64,000 bases of DNA from Cohaesibacter sp. (lineage in GTDB: Bacteria > Pseudomonadota > Alphaproteobacteria > Rhizobiales > Cohaesibacteraceae). Position numbers and translations under genes: made by a program. Of the stretch, positions 9,207 to 18,088 are shown in pieces. The stretch covers positions 1-64,000 of the forward strand of contig JAOXSG010001101.1 of assembly GCA_025800105.1 (NCBI GenBank), written 5' to 3'. Each line of letters opens with the position of its first letter. Within the stretch, counting starts at the first letter, position 1. The notes beneath the pieces were generated by a model. It was not told the origin of the DNA, made no database searches, and saw only the letters and a list, made by a program, of their open reading frames with translations.

Positions 9207-10552
9207 CTTCTTTTCTTTCATCGCTCTCCCCCCTTGAAATCGGGATCGCTTCCCTTCCCCTGCTCTTGATCTTGATTTTTCTGCGCTTGCCCATTGGCCT
9301 TGCCATGCTGGTTTTGGGGCTGAGCGGGTCGTGGGTGATCAATGGGTCGCCCATGATGGCGCTGGCCCAGCTCAAGCACACGCCCTATGGACAATTTTCC
9401 AGCTATTCTCTTTCTATTTTGCCGCTCTTTTTGCTGATGGGCCAATTTGCCACTTTGGGCGGCATGTCCTCTGCTCTGATGAAAGCGGGCAATGCCTTTG
9501 TGGGCCATTATCGTGGCGGTTTGGCGATGGCTGTGATTGCGGCTTGTGGCGGATTTGGGGCGATTTGTGGCTCATCTCTGGCCACCTCTGCTACCATGGG
9601 TCAGGTTGCCTTGCCCGATTTGCGCAAAGCTGGTTATCCCGGTGGTTTGGCCAGTGCGACTTTGGCCGCCGGGGGCACATTGGGCATTCTCATTCCACCC
9701 TCTATCATTTTGGTGATTTATGCCATTTTGGCCGAGCAGAATATTGCCAAGCTTTTTGTCGCAGCCCTTATTCCCGGTCTGTTGGCCATGCTTGGCTATA
9801 TCGCGACCCTTATCGTGATTATGCATTTGTCCAATGATAGTGGCCAATATCCGCGGCAAGCGCGTCAAACACGACAAGAAAAGCTGGCGGCGCTCGGCGC
9901 TGTCTGGCCGGTTATGGTGATTTTTCTGATTGTCGTTGGTGGCATCTATGCCGGGTTTTTCACCCCGACAGAGGCCGCCGCCATTGGCGCGGCAGGCACC
10001 GGCCTCCTGGCCTTGAAAGCCGGTCGCCTGACATGGCAGACTTTAACCTCTGCCATTGCCAGCACGGCCAGCGCCAGTGCCATGGTATTTTTTATTATTT
10101 TAGGGGCAGGTTTCTTTAATGGATTTTTGGCGCTGTGCGGGCTTCCCCAAGCTTTGGCGGAGTTTGTCTCAGACAGCAGTTTGTCTGCTTATGCTGTGCT
10201 CATTCTATTGCTGGGTCTGTTTCTGCTGCTTGGTTGCGTCATGGAAAGCCTGTCTATCATTTTATTGATGGTGCCTTTGGTCTTTCCGATTGTTTCAAGT
10301 CTGGATTTTGGCCTTGCCCCTCATGAATTTGGTCTCTGGTTTGGCATCTTGGTGCTGATTGTGGTCGAGGTTGGACTGATTACGCCACCTGTGGGACTGA
10401 ATTTGTTCGTCATTCATCGCATGGCCCCCGATATTGGCCTTGGGACTATGTTCCGCTCTGTCCTGCCTTTTGTTCTCAGCGATCTGATACGGGTGTGCCT
10501 GTTGGTGGCGGCGCCTATTCTCTCGCTGGGTCTGGTTCGGCTGGTCTTTTAG
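9203..10552 (+). CDS. TRAP transporter large permease (DctM family)
   Basis: A 449-aa twelve-span transport subunit of the sodium-coupled TRAP system. GGGAGG precedes the ATG at 9203. Diagnostic segments are GQFATLGGMSSALMKAGNA, GGFGAICGSSLATSATMG, TLGILIPPSIILVIYAI, FFTPTEAAAIGA and VGLITPPVGLNLFVI. These are the two helical-hairpin re-entrant regions shared by DctM proteins. Order binding protein, small permease, large permease is the standard layout. About 125 bases separate it from the following nitronate monooxygenase gene, which may or may not be cotranscribed. Confidence 0.93.
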   Translation: MTSFLSSLSPLEIGIASLPLLLILIFLRLPIGLAMLVLGLSGSWVINGSPMMALAQLKHTPYGQFSSYSLSILPLFLLMGQFATLGGMSSALMKAGNAFVGHYRGGLAMAVIAACGGFGAICGSSLATSATMGQVALPDLRKAGYPGGLASATLAAGGTLGILIPPSIILVIYAILAEQNIAKLFVAALIPGLLAMLGYIATLIVIMHLSNDSGQYPRQARQTRQEKLAALGAVWPVMVIFLIVVGGIYAGFFTPTEAAAIGAAGTGLLALKAGRLTWQTLTSAIASTASASAMVFFIILGAGFFNGFLALCGLPQALAEFVSDSSLSAYAVLILLLGLFLLLGCVMESLSIILLMVPLVFPIVSSLDFGLAPHEFGLWFGILVLIVVEVGLITPPVGLNLFVIHRMAPDIGLGTMFRSVLPFVLSDLIRVCLLVAAPILSLGLVRLVF

Positions 10553-10678
10553 AGACCAAAAATTCTGGGGCTACGATATTCACAATAGCTAACGCTAGGA
10601 GACCTAGACAGCTAGTCTTTGCTCGCCTACCCTCTTACGCAAACGTCAACCAGTTTTTCCAATTTTCAGGATGTTGCC

Positions 10679-11650
10679 ATGACTTTGCCTGCCCTTTTCG
10701 ATTCTTTGCGCCTTCCCGCTGTTGCTTCACCGATGTTTATCATTTCCAACCCGGAGATGGTGATTGCGCAATGCAAGGCCGGGATTGTCGGCTCTTTTCC
10801 AGCGCTCAATGCCCGCCCTCAGGAAACACTCGATGACTGGCTGACCAAGATTGAGGAAGAGCTGGATGCCTATAATCAGGCCAATCCAGATCAGCCTGCC
10901 GCCCCTTATGCTGTGAACCAGATTGTTCATCGCTCCAATGCGCGGCTTATGGCCGATCTGGAGGTCTGCGTGAAGCATAAAGTGCCGATTGTCATCACCT
11001 CTTTGGGGGCGCGTGAAGAGGTCAATGAAGCTGTTCATTCCTATGGCGGCATCGTTTTGCATGACATCATCAATAATAAATTTGCCAAAAAGGCCATAGA
11101 AAAAGGCGCTGATGGCCTGATCGCCGTTGCCGCTGGTGCTGGTGGCCATGCAGGGGTGCAATCTCCCCTCGCCCTGATCAGCGAGATTCGTGAATGGTTT
11201 GATGGCCCCTTGCTGCTTTCAGGGGCTATTGGCAATGGCTCGTCTATTCTGGCTGCTCAAGCCATGGGGGCGGATCTTGGTTATATCGGCTCTGCCTTCA
11301 TTGCCTCGCACGAGGCCAATGCTGTGCCCGATTACAAGCAAATGATTGTTGATTGCGCCGCTGATGACATTATCTATACAGACCGCTTTACCGGTGTGAA
11401 TGGCAATTATCTGATCCCCTCTCTTGTTGCCTCTGGCATTGATCCGCGCCGTTTGGCGCATGAGGATCGCAATAAAATGGATTTTGCCAAAGCCGACGGG
11501 TCTGAAGAAGAAAGCGCAAAGGCATGGAAAAGCATTTGGGGCAGTGGTCAGGGCATTGGTGCAGTCAAGTCAGTGGAGCCTGTTGCCGATATTGTGGCGC
11601 GCCTCTTTGATGAATATCAGGCTGCAAAAGAAAGACTGGCTGCGCTTTAA
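10679..11650 (+). CDS. Nitronate monooxygenase (2-nitropropane dioxygenase family)
   Basis: A 323-aa FMN-dependent TIM-barrel enzyme that oxidatively denitrifies alkyl nitronates. The start at 10679 follows AGGA and gives the usual short N-terminus TLPALFDSLRLPAVASPM. Family signatures include the early FIISNPEMVIAQCKAGIVGS segment, ADGLIAVAAGAGGHAG, where the catalytic histidine is expected in GAGGHAG, and the FMN-phosphate loop around LLLSGAIGNG and ADLGYIGSAFIAS. The closely related enoyl-ACP reductase FabK is less likely because of the GGHAG motif. It could detoxify 3-nitropropionate-like compounds, but nothing in the neighbourhood proves this. Confidence 0.88.
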   Translation: MTLPALFDSLRLPAVASPMFIISNPEMVIAQCKAGIVGSFPALNARPQETLDDWLTKIEEELDAYNQANPDQPAAPYAVNQIVHRSNARLMADLEVCVKHKVPIVITSLGAREEVNEAVHSYGGIVLHDIINNKFAKKAIEKGADGLIAVAAGAGGHAGVQSPLALISEIREWFDGPLLLSGAIGNGSSILAAQAMGADLGYIGSAFIASHEANAVPDYKQMIVDCAADDIIYTDRFTGVNGNYLIPSLVASGIDPRRLAHEDRNKMDFAKADGSEEESAKAWKSIWGSGQGIGAVKSVEPVADIVARLFDEYQAAKERLAAL

Positions 11651-11705
11651 GCGCAGCTCTTTTTCAGTCTCCCAATCAGGGAAAAGCACAATGGCGTGAA
11701 GGCAT

Positions 11706-11736
11706 AAAAAAATCGCCTCTATTTTCATAGGGCGAT
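11706..11736 (-). terminator. Rho-independent terminator of tRNA-Pro
   Basis: ATCGCC (11712-11717) and CTAT (11719-11722) pair with ATAG and GGCGAT (11727-11736), leaving one bulged base. On the minus strand the stem is followed by a run of T (complement of A 11706-11711). It lies just downstream of the minus-strand tRNA-Pro. Confidence 0.75.
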
Positions 11737-11759
11737 GGCTTTACTTTCTTTTTAAACGA

Positions 11760-11836
11760 TGGTCGGAGCGAGAGGATTCGAACCTCCGACCCCCTGATCC
11801 CAAATCAGGTGCGCTACCAGGCTGCGCTACGCTCCG
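11760..11836 (-). tRNA. tRNA-Pro (anticodon UGG)
   Basis: The minus strand folds as a 77-base cloverleaf starting CGGAGCG and ending CGCTCCG-A-CCA, with an encoded CCA. The anticodon arm is CCTGA-TTTGGGA-TCAGG with anticodon TGG, and the T-arm has GGTTCGAATCC. UGG decodes proline codons. Confidence 0.96.
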
Positions 11837-12063
11837 TTCCATCGGTGGAGTGGCTTATAGCGGCGATATTTTCAGATGGCAAGACCCTTTTGATAGAGAA
11901 ATTGCCTCAAGAGACAGTCTTTCCCCAGCTATCGGGTTTCGTTCAAAAAGTTTCTGTGCAACAGTATCAGCTTGTGAAAAAAGGCTTCTTTTTCGTTGCG
12001 CCAGTGATTTTGGTTGTTTATAGAAAGCCTACTTCACGGCGGATCATTGATCTGCTTCGTTGT

Positions 12064-12138
12064 TGGGGTGTAGCCAAGTGGTAAGGCATCGGTTTTTGGT
12101 ATCGTGTATCGTAGGTTCGAATCCTACCACCCCAGCCA
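12064..12138 (+). tRNA. tRNA-Gln (anticodon UUG)
   Basis: A 75-base cloverleaf beginning TGGGGTG with acceptor partner CACCCCA, then GCCA with an encoded CCA. The anticodon loop lies in CGGTTTTTGGTATCG, with anticodon TTG. The D-arm has AGCCAAGTGGTAAGGC and the T-arm GTAGGTTCGAATCCTAC. This matches alphaproteobacterial tRNA-Gln. Confidence 0.95.
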
Positions 12139-12210
12139 CATATTTTCCATGTTATAAAAATGATATAAGCGCTTGAATGGCAATGTTTTGTGCTGTTCGT
12201 GTTTCTCGAG

Positions 12211-12237
12211 ATAAGCCGCTTTTTCTATTTGGCTTAT
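12211..12237 (-). terminator. Weak hairpin at the end of the EPS assembly operon
   Basis: ATAAGCC (12211-12217) pairs with GGCTTAT (12231-12237); the stem overlaps the stop codon of the double glycosyltransferase. There is no clear T-run after it on the minus strand, so termination is only suggested. Confidence 0.3.
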
Positions 12238-14474
12238 ATGCGGTCCAAAAGTTCGAAATATTGTTTGCCAATGTGATCCCATCTATAGCGGCGTTGTGCT
12301 ATATCCAGCATAGCCTCTCTTATCTCAACGTCTTTTTGAGGTGAGAGGTTATATATCAATGCAGAGAGTTCCTCAGAATTTTTGAAATAACCAGCTGCAT
12401 TCTCGGTCGTTAGCCTATTAAATGTGCAATCAAATGCCAAAATAGCTATGCCAAAATGCATCATCTCGACCAATGACGGGTTGGTGCCGCCGGCCGAGTG
12501 ACCATGAATATATGCCGATGCCTTCGCCCTTAAGGCATATAGCCCTTCTGGCTCATAGACTGGATCCAGCAGATACAGATTTTCGCTATCTTTATATTGC
12601 GCTTTTAGCTTGCGGCCATATGCGGTGTTCTTCCAGTTACCAACAAAGACCAGCGGCTTGTCTAGGCTCGCAAAGGCTTTCAGGATCATATGGACGTTAT
12701 TTTCCGGTTCGATCCGGCAAAGCGCCAAGGCGTAGGTATTTGGCACTCCATCCGGCAGGCGACAAGATGCTGCCATTTTTGCGACTGCATGATCGCCACC
12801 ATAGGCTATGATCTCGCTATCGCTGCCATAGGCTTCTTTGATATGGTGCGCTATGGCTTGATTGTCAGCAATGATGTGGTGGGAAAAACGGATTGCAGCC
12901 CATTCTGATATTTTCAGGAAAGCACGCGCCAATCCATTCCACTTCTCTCGTTTCCATTCGATCCCGTCAATATTGGTAACAATCCTAGCTCGGCTTATTA
13001 AGCGGATCAGAGGCAAAGCCAATGCCCCAGAAATCCCCAGAAGCACAATTCGGTTATGCCCACTGAACACGGCCCCCAAAAGGCTAAGAATGTCATAGGG
13101 AATGCTCTGTATTCCATTGGCACGCAGCCCAATATAGCGCAGCCGGGCACTCTCGAAACGCTCAGCTCGATCCCGACTTTCTTTTGACGAGCACCACACC
13201 GTCAAGATGGCTCTATGCCTGATGCGGGCATGATAAAGCACCAGATTTTCTGCCAATGTTTCAAACCCGCCATAACGGCCCGGCACGCCAACTGTGCCCA
13301 GCAAGGCAATTTTTAAAACTGGCACAGTGGTGCTCTGCTGCTCAAAGACTGTTAAGAAGCGCTGTTGAAACCGCTCCAGAGTGAACCGGCTCTCATATTG
13401 CATTCTGTTTTGGCGGGATTGGCCCTCTTGTTGATCCGCCAGCATAGATATCAGAGCATTGGCAAGCTCTTGGGCATTGTCTGGTTCCACCAAAATGCTG
13501 GCTGTTTCTTGCAGCATTTCCGGCAATCCGCCTGTCTTGGAGGCTATAATCAGGCAGCCCGCCCGCAATGCTTCCAGTCCGGTTGTTGGAAATGGGTCTG
13601 CAAATAGGGACGGTATACAAGCGACTTTGCTTTGCGCAAAAAATGTTGCAGCATCTGCACGTTCCCCCAAATATTCTATATGCAAATGTGAAAAATCTGA
13701 AAATAGCCCCTTAGGTAAGGAGACACCGGGAAGGCAACCACCGATGATAAGCACCTTGGTGCCTTTGCGCTCTGGACTATCCAGACTGCGCAATGCGTTC
13801 AGAAAGGTATAAAATCCCTTTTTCTGTGTCAGTCGTCCAACATAGGCTATATCCCACTTACGGCCTCTTTCAAGGATTGCTGTAGCAGCCTTCGTGTCAG
13901 CGCCCCTCCCCCTATCATTCTCTATATGGATCTCATCCAAATCCGGGATGCCGTTATGAAGAACCTCTGCTTGCGGGGTGTTTGCAAGCCCCCATGCAGT
14001 CTTGATGGCTTGTGACACAACAATGATTTTGAGATCAAACACCCGAATTGTCGCCCTAAGCAGCAATGCAACCACTGGTGTGGGAGCGCTCTCATGCAGA
14101 TGCAAAATACAATGGCGACGCATCATGCGGGCAATGATGGCGGCGGGCAGTGTCGCAAAGCTATTGCAATATATGATATGATGTCTGGGATAACACTTTC
14201 GCAAAAGCTTGGCAAAATGGACACTATTGGCCACCACTTTTGCCAAACTCTTAAACGGTTTGCTGCGAAACTCGCGCATCACCAATATTGGTAGCTCAGC
14301 TTGTTGAGCATAACGCAATGCGGGCTCGTTGTGCTCCACTGCCACAAGCGCCTCTACATCGTACCCCGCTTTTTGCATGAAGCTGATGATGATCCGCGCA
14401 ATCCGGGAGGACCCATACAGATCTGAAACGCAATCAATGAATAGAATGGATTGATCGTCAAGCACTGCGCACAC
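12234..14474 (-). CDS. Two-domain glycosyltransferase (two GT4-like domains fused)
   Basis: A 746-aa cytoplasmic protein with two complete GT-B enzymes in tandem. The first (about 1-375) has an acceptor-side Rossmann half, then IAYVGRLTQKKGF, ADPFPTTGLEALRAGCLIIA and GGLPEM, the nucleotide-sugar E-x7-E region of GT4 enzymes. The second (about 385-746) opens with GTVGVPGRYGGFETLAENL, the signature of the DUF1972/rhamnosyltransferase GT4 group, and has NIDGIEWKREKW and the HSAGGTNPSLVEMMHFG donor-site motif. Two linkages of one repeat unit could therefore be made by one polypeptide. The start overlaps the preceding gene by 17 bases. It is the last gene of the 20.7-12.2 kb minus-strand EPS operon. 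Confidence 0.88.
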   Translation of the reverse strand: MCAVLDDQSILFIDCVSDLYGSSRIARIIISFMQKAGYDVEALVAVEHNEPALRYAQQAELPILVMREFRSKPFKSLAKVVANSVHFAKLLRKCYPRHHIIYCNSFATLPAAIIARMMRRHCILHLHESAPTPVVALLLRATIRVFDLKIIVVSQAIKTAWGLANTPQAEVLHNGIPDLDEIHIENDRGRGADTKAATAILERGRKWDIAYVGRLTQKKGFYTFLNALRSLDSPERKGTKVLIIGGCLPGVSLPKGLFSDFSHLHIEYLGERADAATFFAQSKVACIPSLFADPFPTTGLEALRAGCLIIASKTGGLPEMLQETASILVEPDNAQELANALISMLADQQEGQSRQNRMQYESRFTLERFQQRFLTVFEQQSTTVPVLKIALLGTVGVPGRYGGFETLAENLVLYHARIRHRAILTVWCSSKESRDRAERFESARLRYIGLRANGIQSIPYDILSLLGAVFSGHNRIVLLGISGALALPLIRLISRARIVTNIDGIEWKREKWNGLARAFLKISEWAAIRFSHHIIADNQAIAHHIKEAYGSDSEIIAYGGDHAVAKMAASCRLPDGVPNTYALALCRIEPENNVHMILKAFASLDKPLVFVGNWKNTAYGRKLKAQYKDSENLYLLDPVYEPEGLYALRAKASAYIHGHSAGGTNPSLVEMMHFGIAILAFDCTFNRLTTENAAGYFKNSEELSALIYNLSPQKDVEIREAMLDIAQRRYRWDHIGKQYFELLDRI

Positions 14475-15819
14475 TGTCTCCCGTCAAATCCCTTCCTCGC
14501 TCAGAATAGGAAAGCATAATTATTTCAATAATTTCATCAATAATCTCGTTAATATCCTTATCAACATCAACCGGTATGAAAGTGTGACTTTCGTCAGCCA
14601 TCTGTTGTAACAGCGTAAGCTGCCTTGCCATTTCTTCCATACTGAGTTCGGGTTTTCTGGCGTGCAAAATATCAGGGGGGCCAAGCAGCGCAAAAATGAT
14701 GTCCGGCTTGGGCGCACTATATTGGACCAAACTGAGCAAGGGGGCTGGAACAGTCATCCGATATCTTAACGGATCGATGCGGAGATCAGTGATAAAGCGA
14801 TCAAAAATCACCAGATGCTTTCGAATTTTTAAGGGAAGAAGCACACAAAAATGCCCCAGACTATAATCCAAACAGAAATATGCCAGCCGGATGAATGAAA
14901 CAATTTTCCCATGTGGAATGACATTGTGAGGATCGGGGTTTTCCTGCTTTTCGATGGATGGGCTCCAAACTTTAAGCCTCCCCGGAGACGGCAAAAAACG
15001 AGGCCTCCAGTAAAAGCATGAAATTTCGTGAAAAATTGGCTCCATTCTGGTGCTGAGTTCTTGGATGAGCGTTGATTTTCCCGATCCATCAGGCCCCAAA
15101 AACGCAATAGTGCAGCCGACTGGTCTGCGAATCCGATATATTGCACGGCTGATTTCACGTTTCCATGCGACCGCCCGCCCTTTGCCCCCCATGCGCGCTT
15201 TGCCATATTTTATGAGTTTTCTTTTCATGGTGCGCTCTGAAATTTGCGGCGTCTTTGCAGCTGCTATCTCGATCGCATCCACAATGATTGGGGGAAATAT
15301 TTCAGCGCATGTTTTAAGGCTGTTTTTGCCAAGAAGAGTTCTTATTCGATCAACACGATAGCTACGACCATCCTGTTTGATAATATGGCGAACTGCGAGA
15401 TAAGCCAGCTCATTTTTTTCCGACAGGCTCCAGAAATTCCCATTAAAAACTCTGTCATGGGTTATTTCCTCGTGACGCAGGATCTCGCCAATCTCAAAGG
15501 AGGCATATCCCTCCATAATATCTATCTTCAGCACAATTCGTGCTGCACTTGCGCGCTTTACAAGTGTATAGGCCCGGCTATGCGTACCGGACCAGATATC
15601 ACACATGAGCAAGAGATCATTGCAATGTGCAAATACACGTATCAATTGTGCAATTGATGCGCTATCTTTGGAGGCCACCGAAATATCAAGGTCAAAATCC
15701 GTCTCTGCATTCTCTTTGGGCAAACCGGATAAGACACAATAGGATATGTCCTGATCATTCAGATCAGCCAAAAAACGGGTCACCAGTTGATTGCGCAGAG
15801 AAAGATCTAACTTACTCAT
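14458..15819 (-). CDS. Nucleotidyltransferase-like / thymidylate-kinase-like P-loop fusion protein
   Basis: A 453-aa protein with two parts. The N-terminal part (about 15-170) has SYCVLSGLPKENAETDFDLDI, resembling a nucleotidyltransferase fold with a D-x-D pair. The C-terminal part (from about 230) is a P-loop kinase: IAFLGPDGSGKSTLIQEL is the Walker A, VIFDRFITDLRIDPLR resembles the DR(Y/F) motif of thymidylate kinases, and DIIFALLGPPDILHARKPE matches the LID-side region. Similar fusions occur in polysaccharide loci; the substrate is unknown. The start at 15819 follows AGGAT; the frame stays open to 15933, overlapping the EpsG-like gene. Phosphorylation of a sugar or lipid carrier is possible. 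Confidence 0.75.
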   Translation of the reverse strand: MSKLDLSLRNQLVTRFLADLNDQDISYCVLSGLPKENAETDFDLDISVASKDSASIAQLIRVFAHCNDLLLMCDIWSGTHSRAYTLVKRASAARIVLKIDIMEGYASFEIGEILRHEEITHDRVFNGNFWSLSEKNELAYLAVRHIIKQDGRSYRVDRIRTLLGKNSLKTCAEIFPPIIVDAIEIAAAKTPQISERTMKRKLIKYGKARMGGKGRAVAWKREISRAIYRIRRPVGCTIAFLGPDGSGKSTLIQELSTRMEPIFHEISCFYWRPRFLPSPGRLKVWSPSIEKQENPDPHNVIPHGKIVSFIRLAYFCLDYSLGHFCVLLPLKIRKHLVIFDRFITDLRIDPLRYRMTVPAPLLSLVQYSAPKPDIIFALLGPPDILHARKPELSMEEMARQLTLLQQMADESHTFIPVDVDKDINEIIDEIIEIIMLSYSERGRDLTGDSVRSA

Positions 15820-15899
15820 AAATAATCCTAAATTTTTATATCCTTCGCTCTTGTTCTTTCGCAATGGTGCAAGCTTTGCCCTATAGAGACAGTGGCGGA

Positions 15900-16967
15900 T
15901 CAATAAAACTGAAGTACATTTCTGGGACTCCAAAATAGAATGGTTACGACAGCCATGGTCAGAAAAGAGGCTGCACCGGATAGGACAAAAAGACTGTCAT
16001 CCCGCATGGCGCGCCGCATCAATAGAGCAATCAGAAACGGCTCCATCATCTGGGCCGGCAGGTAAATCCTATCACGGAATAAAACATTCCCCCAGAAAAG
16101 GATGCTCAACGTCAAGAGCGCCAAATAATATCGAAACAGCAAGATTTCTTTGTCTGAGAGCCGCTTTCGCAGCAGCCATGCCCCAGTCAATATGAGAACC
16201 GGAATGGCATATTGCAGCTTGAAACCGGAATTTTCATAAGCAAATCGTCCGCTGGATGCATAATTCTGATAATCTTCAAACCGCTCGATCCACGGTTCCA
16301 TACTTGTCGAGAAAAAGGGGAAAACATAAATCAGAGCAAGCGCTGCAAGGATCAATTTTATGGCAGAAATTGCTGCATGTTTGAGCGTTGAAAGATTTGA
16401 CACCGATAAAAAAACAGCATGACCCAGCGCAGAATAGTGAAACCCAGCCCCTGCGAGAACAAAAGCAAAAAAGCCTCGTGTTCGGCCCGCCGTGACCAAG
16501 ATTATCGTTGCATACATGATCAAGGCGGCGGCTAAACCATTCCTCAAAATTAGAATATTCACGGTCCAAAATACCGGTGACGCACAATATAAAGCAAAGG
16601 CAATCGCAGCCAGACCGGGATTGAAACGCACAAAAGCGAGATAGACAATCAGATTGGTGGCAAAGGCACTGACAAAAAGATAAACTATATTATCGTTACT
16701 GATGAGCCGCAGCAGGCGGAGCGCCATGATATAAGCTGTTTCAATGAAAGGCTCAAAATAGTCTGGATTGCTATACATCTGGAGATAAATGCGCGTATCA
16801 GCACCAAGACGGATATCGCGCAGGCTGATCGCCAGCGAGACGAGTGCCACAATTGGAATCGTAAAGGCTAACCGCTCCCATCGCCCCTGTATCGATTGAA
16901 TTGAAAAGCAATATAATCCTGCAATCAGGATGATGATAAAATAGGTGACATGAACAGATTCGATCAT
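15900..16967 (-). CDS. EpsG-family polysaccharide polymerase
   Basis: A 355-aa integral membrane protein with roughly ten predicted spans. The early SLRDIRLGADTRIYLQMY stretch, with conserved R, G-x-DT and Y, is the EpsG/Wzy signature of this polymerase group. It is expected to join lipid-linked repeat units in the periplasm. The ATG overlaps the stop of the upstream kinase-like gene (16964-16967). A second, unrelated polymerase/ligase-type protein is encoded at 38.2-39.6 kb, so this strain may build two polymers or use one protein as a ligase. Confidence 0.82.
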   Translation of the reverse strand: MIESVHVTYFIIILIAGLYCFSIQSIQGRWERLAFTIPIVALVSLAISLRDIRLGADTRIYLQMYSNPDYFEPFIETAYIMALRLLRLISNDNIVYLFVSAFATNLIVYLAFVRFNPGLAAIAFALYCASPVFWTVNILILRNGLAAALIMYATIILVTAGRTRGFFAFVLAGAGFHYSALGHAVFLSVSNLSTLKHAAISAIKLILAALALIYVFPFFSTSMEPWIERFEDYQNYASSGRFAYENSGFKLQYAIPVLILTGAWLLRKRLSDKEILLFRYYLALLTLSILFWGNVLFRDRIYLPAQMMEPFLIALLMRRAMRDDSLFVLSGAASFLTMAVVTILFWSPRNVLQFY

Positions 16968-18088
16968 AAGATGCCCTGCCCTTGCTCTTGCATCACCTCT
17001 CGCAACACTTCAGCTGCTTCTGTCGAACCATTTAAGAGTTTGCGCAGAAAATAGGACACCAGCAACAGTTGCGCCCCCTCTCTGCTCCCCTCATGCCAAC
17101 GCTCCTGCATTCGCGTTTTAAGGGTTATAGCGTCTAAGGTGTCTGTGCTGATCAGAAAATGCAGATGGTCATAACCAAGTGGATGCGTTCTGGATTGCTC
17201 CCAATCAAAGACATAAAGCTGCCCGTCTGTGAGGCGGCAGTTCCATGGGGTAAAATCTCCATGCGCCAGCGCTCCATAAACAGAGCTATGGTCCAGAATT
17301 CTGATAATTTCATCCAGCGCTCTGAGCGCAATCCTGTTTGCAAGTGGTGTTAGCTTTGTTGCCACCGATTTATGCTTGTTGCGCAAAATATCTGCATATT
17401 CCACACTGAGCGGTGCAGCCGTTTTTCTGGCCATTTCTTCAAGAAAGGCAACATGCTTCTTTTTGAGCCTTCTTGCAGATTGACAGTTCGGCTTTGTCTC
17501 ATCACTACAGATATATGCCCTTCGGCAAGCAAAGTGCGTATAAGCGAGTATCTGTGGCAGAATAGCCGTTGCCAATTTTAGTTGTTTGGCGCGCTTTAAC
17601 GCCCGTATTTCATGGGCGATCAAAGTGTTGGCTTGTGGCGAGCAGGCAAGCTTGAGATAGGCATTTTGGCGGCTATCCATGCTACGAAGCTGCACTGTGA
17701 TTTTACGATCTGGACCGGGTGTGCCTGAAAAGAAAGCGGCGCTTGACCAATTGTGAAGGCATGGCTTGGAATGCATGGCCTTTAGATAGATGCGATTGCG
17801 GGTCCAGATGGGTCGCAATCCGATATGATTGCAGGAAAGAGCGGCACATTTTGCCAAGCGAGAATGCAGTGACATCGGCGTCAGCATCCTAAATGCAGAC
17901 GCTATGCTTGTCCGGTTTTGCAAGGGAACGAGAAGCCAGCGGTCTATGCTTGCAGCTTTGAGGATCGCAAAGGCGGAGGCTTGAGGATCAGTGGCTGTGC
18001 TTTGTTCCAGACCCAACAGCCCCAATTCTTCAATAAATTGCGCAAAATTTGGATTGGTGAGGGGAAACAGATTGGTTCTTAAAAACAT
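16964..18088 (-). CDS. Aminoglycoside-phosphotransferase-like kinase of the EPS locus
   Basis: A 374-aa protein whose C-terminal half has the APH/choline-kinase catalytic core: ALAHGDFTPWNCRL (catalytic Asp in HGD, metal Asn in PWN) and LYVFDWEQSRTHPLGYDHLHF (metal Asp in FDWE). The N-terminal half is poorly conserved and the usual nucleotide-binding loop is not obvious. It overlaps the flippase gene upstream by ten bases and the EpsG gene downstream by four. Such proteins recur in polysaccharide clusters and may phosphorylate a sugar or a lipid-linked intermediate. Antibiotic resistance is unlikely given the context. Confidence 0.72.
   Translation of the reverse strand: MFLRTNLFPLTNPNFAQFIEELGLLGLEQSTATDPQASAFAILKAASIDRWLLVPLQNRTSIASAFRMLTPMSLHSRLAKCAALSCNHIGLRPIWTRNRIYLKAMHSKPCLHNWSSAAFFSGTPGPDRKITVQLRSMDSRQNAYLKLACSPQANTLIAHEIRALKRAKQLKLATAILPQILAYTHFACRRAYICSDETKPNCQSARRLKKKHVAFLEEMARKTAAPLSVEYADILRNKHKSVATKLTPLANRIALRALDEIIRILDHSSVYGALAHGDFTPWNCRLTDGQLYVFDWEQSRTHPLGYDHLHFLISTDTLDAITLKTRMQERWHEGSREGAQLLLVSYFLRKLLNGSTEAAEVLREVMQEQGQGIL

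Noticed and set aside
11809-12084. 91-aa frame between and across the two tRNA genes
   Set aside because: It overlaps both tRNA genes and has no SD site.
16964-18088. Aminoglycoside resistance gene
   Set aside because: Only the kinase core resembles APH enzymes; both ends overlap EPS genes, so a biosynthetic role is more likely.
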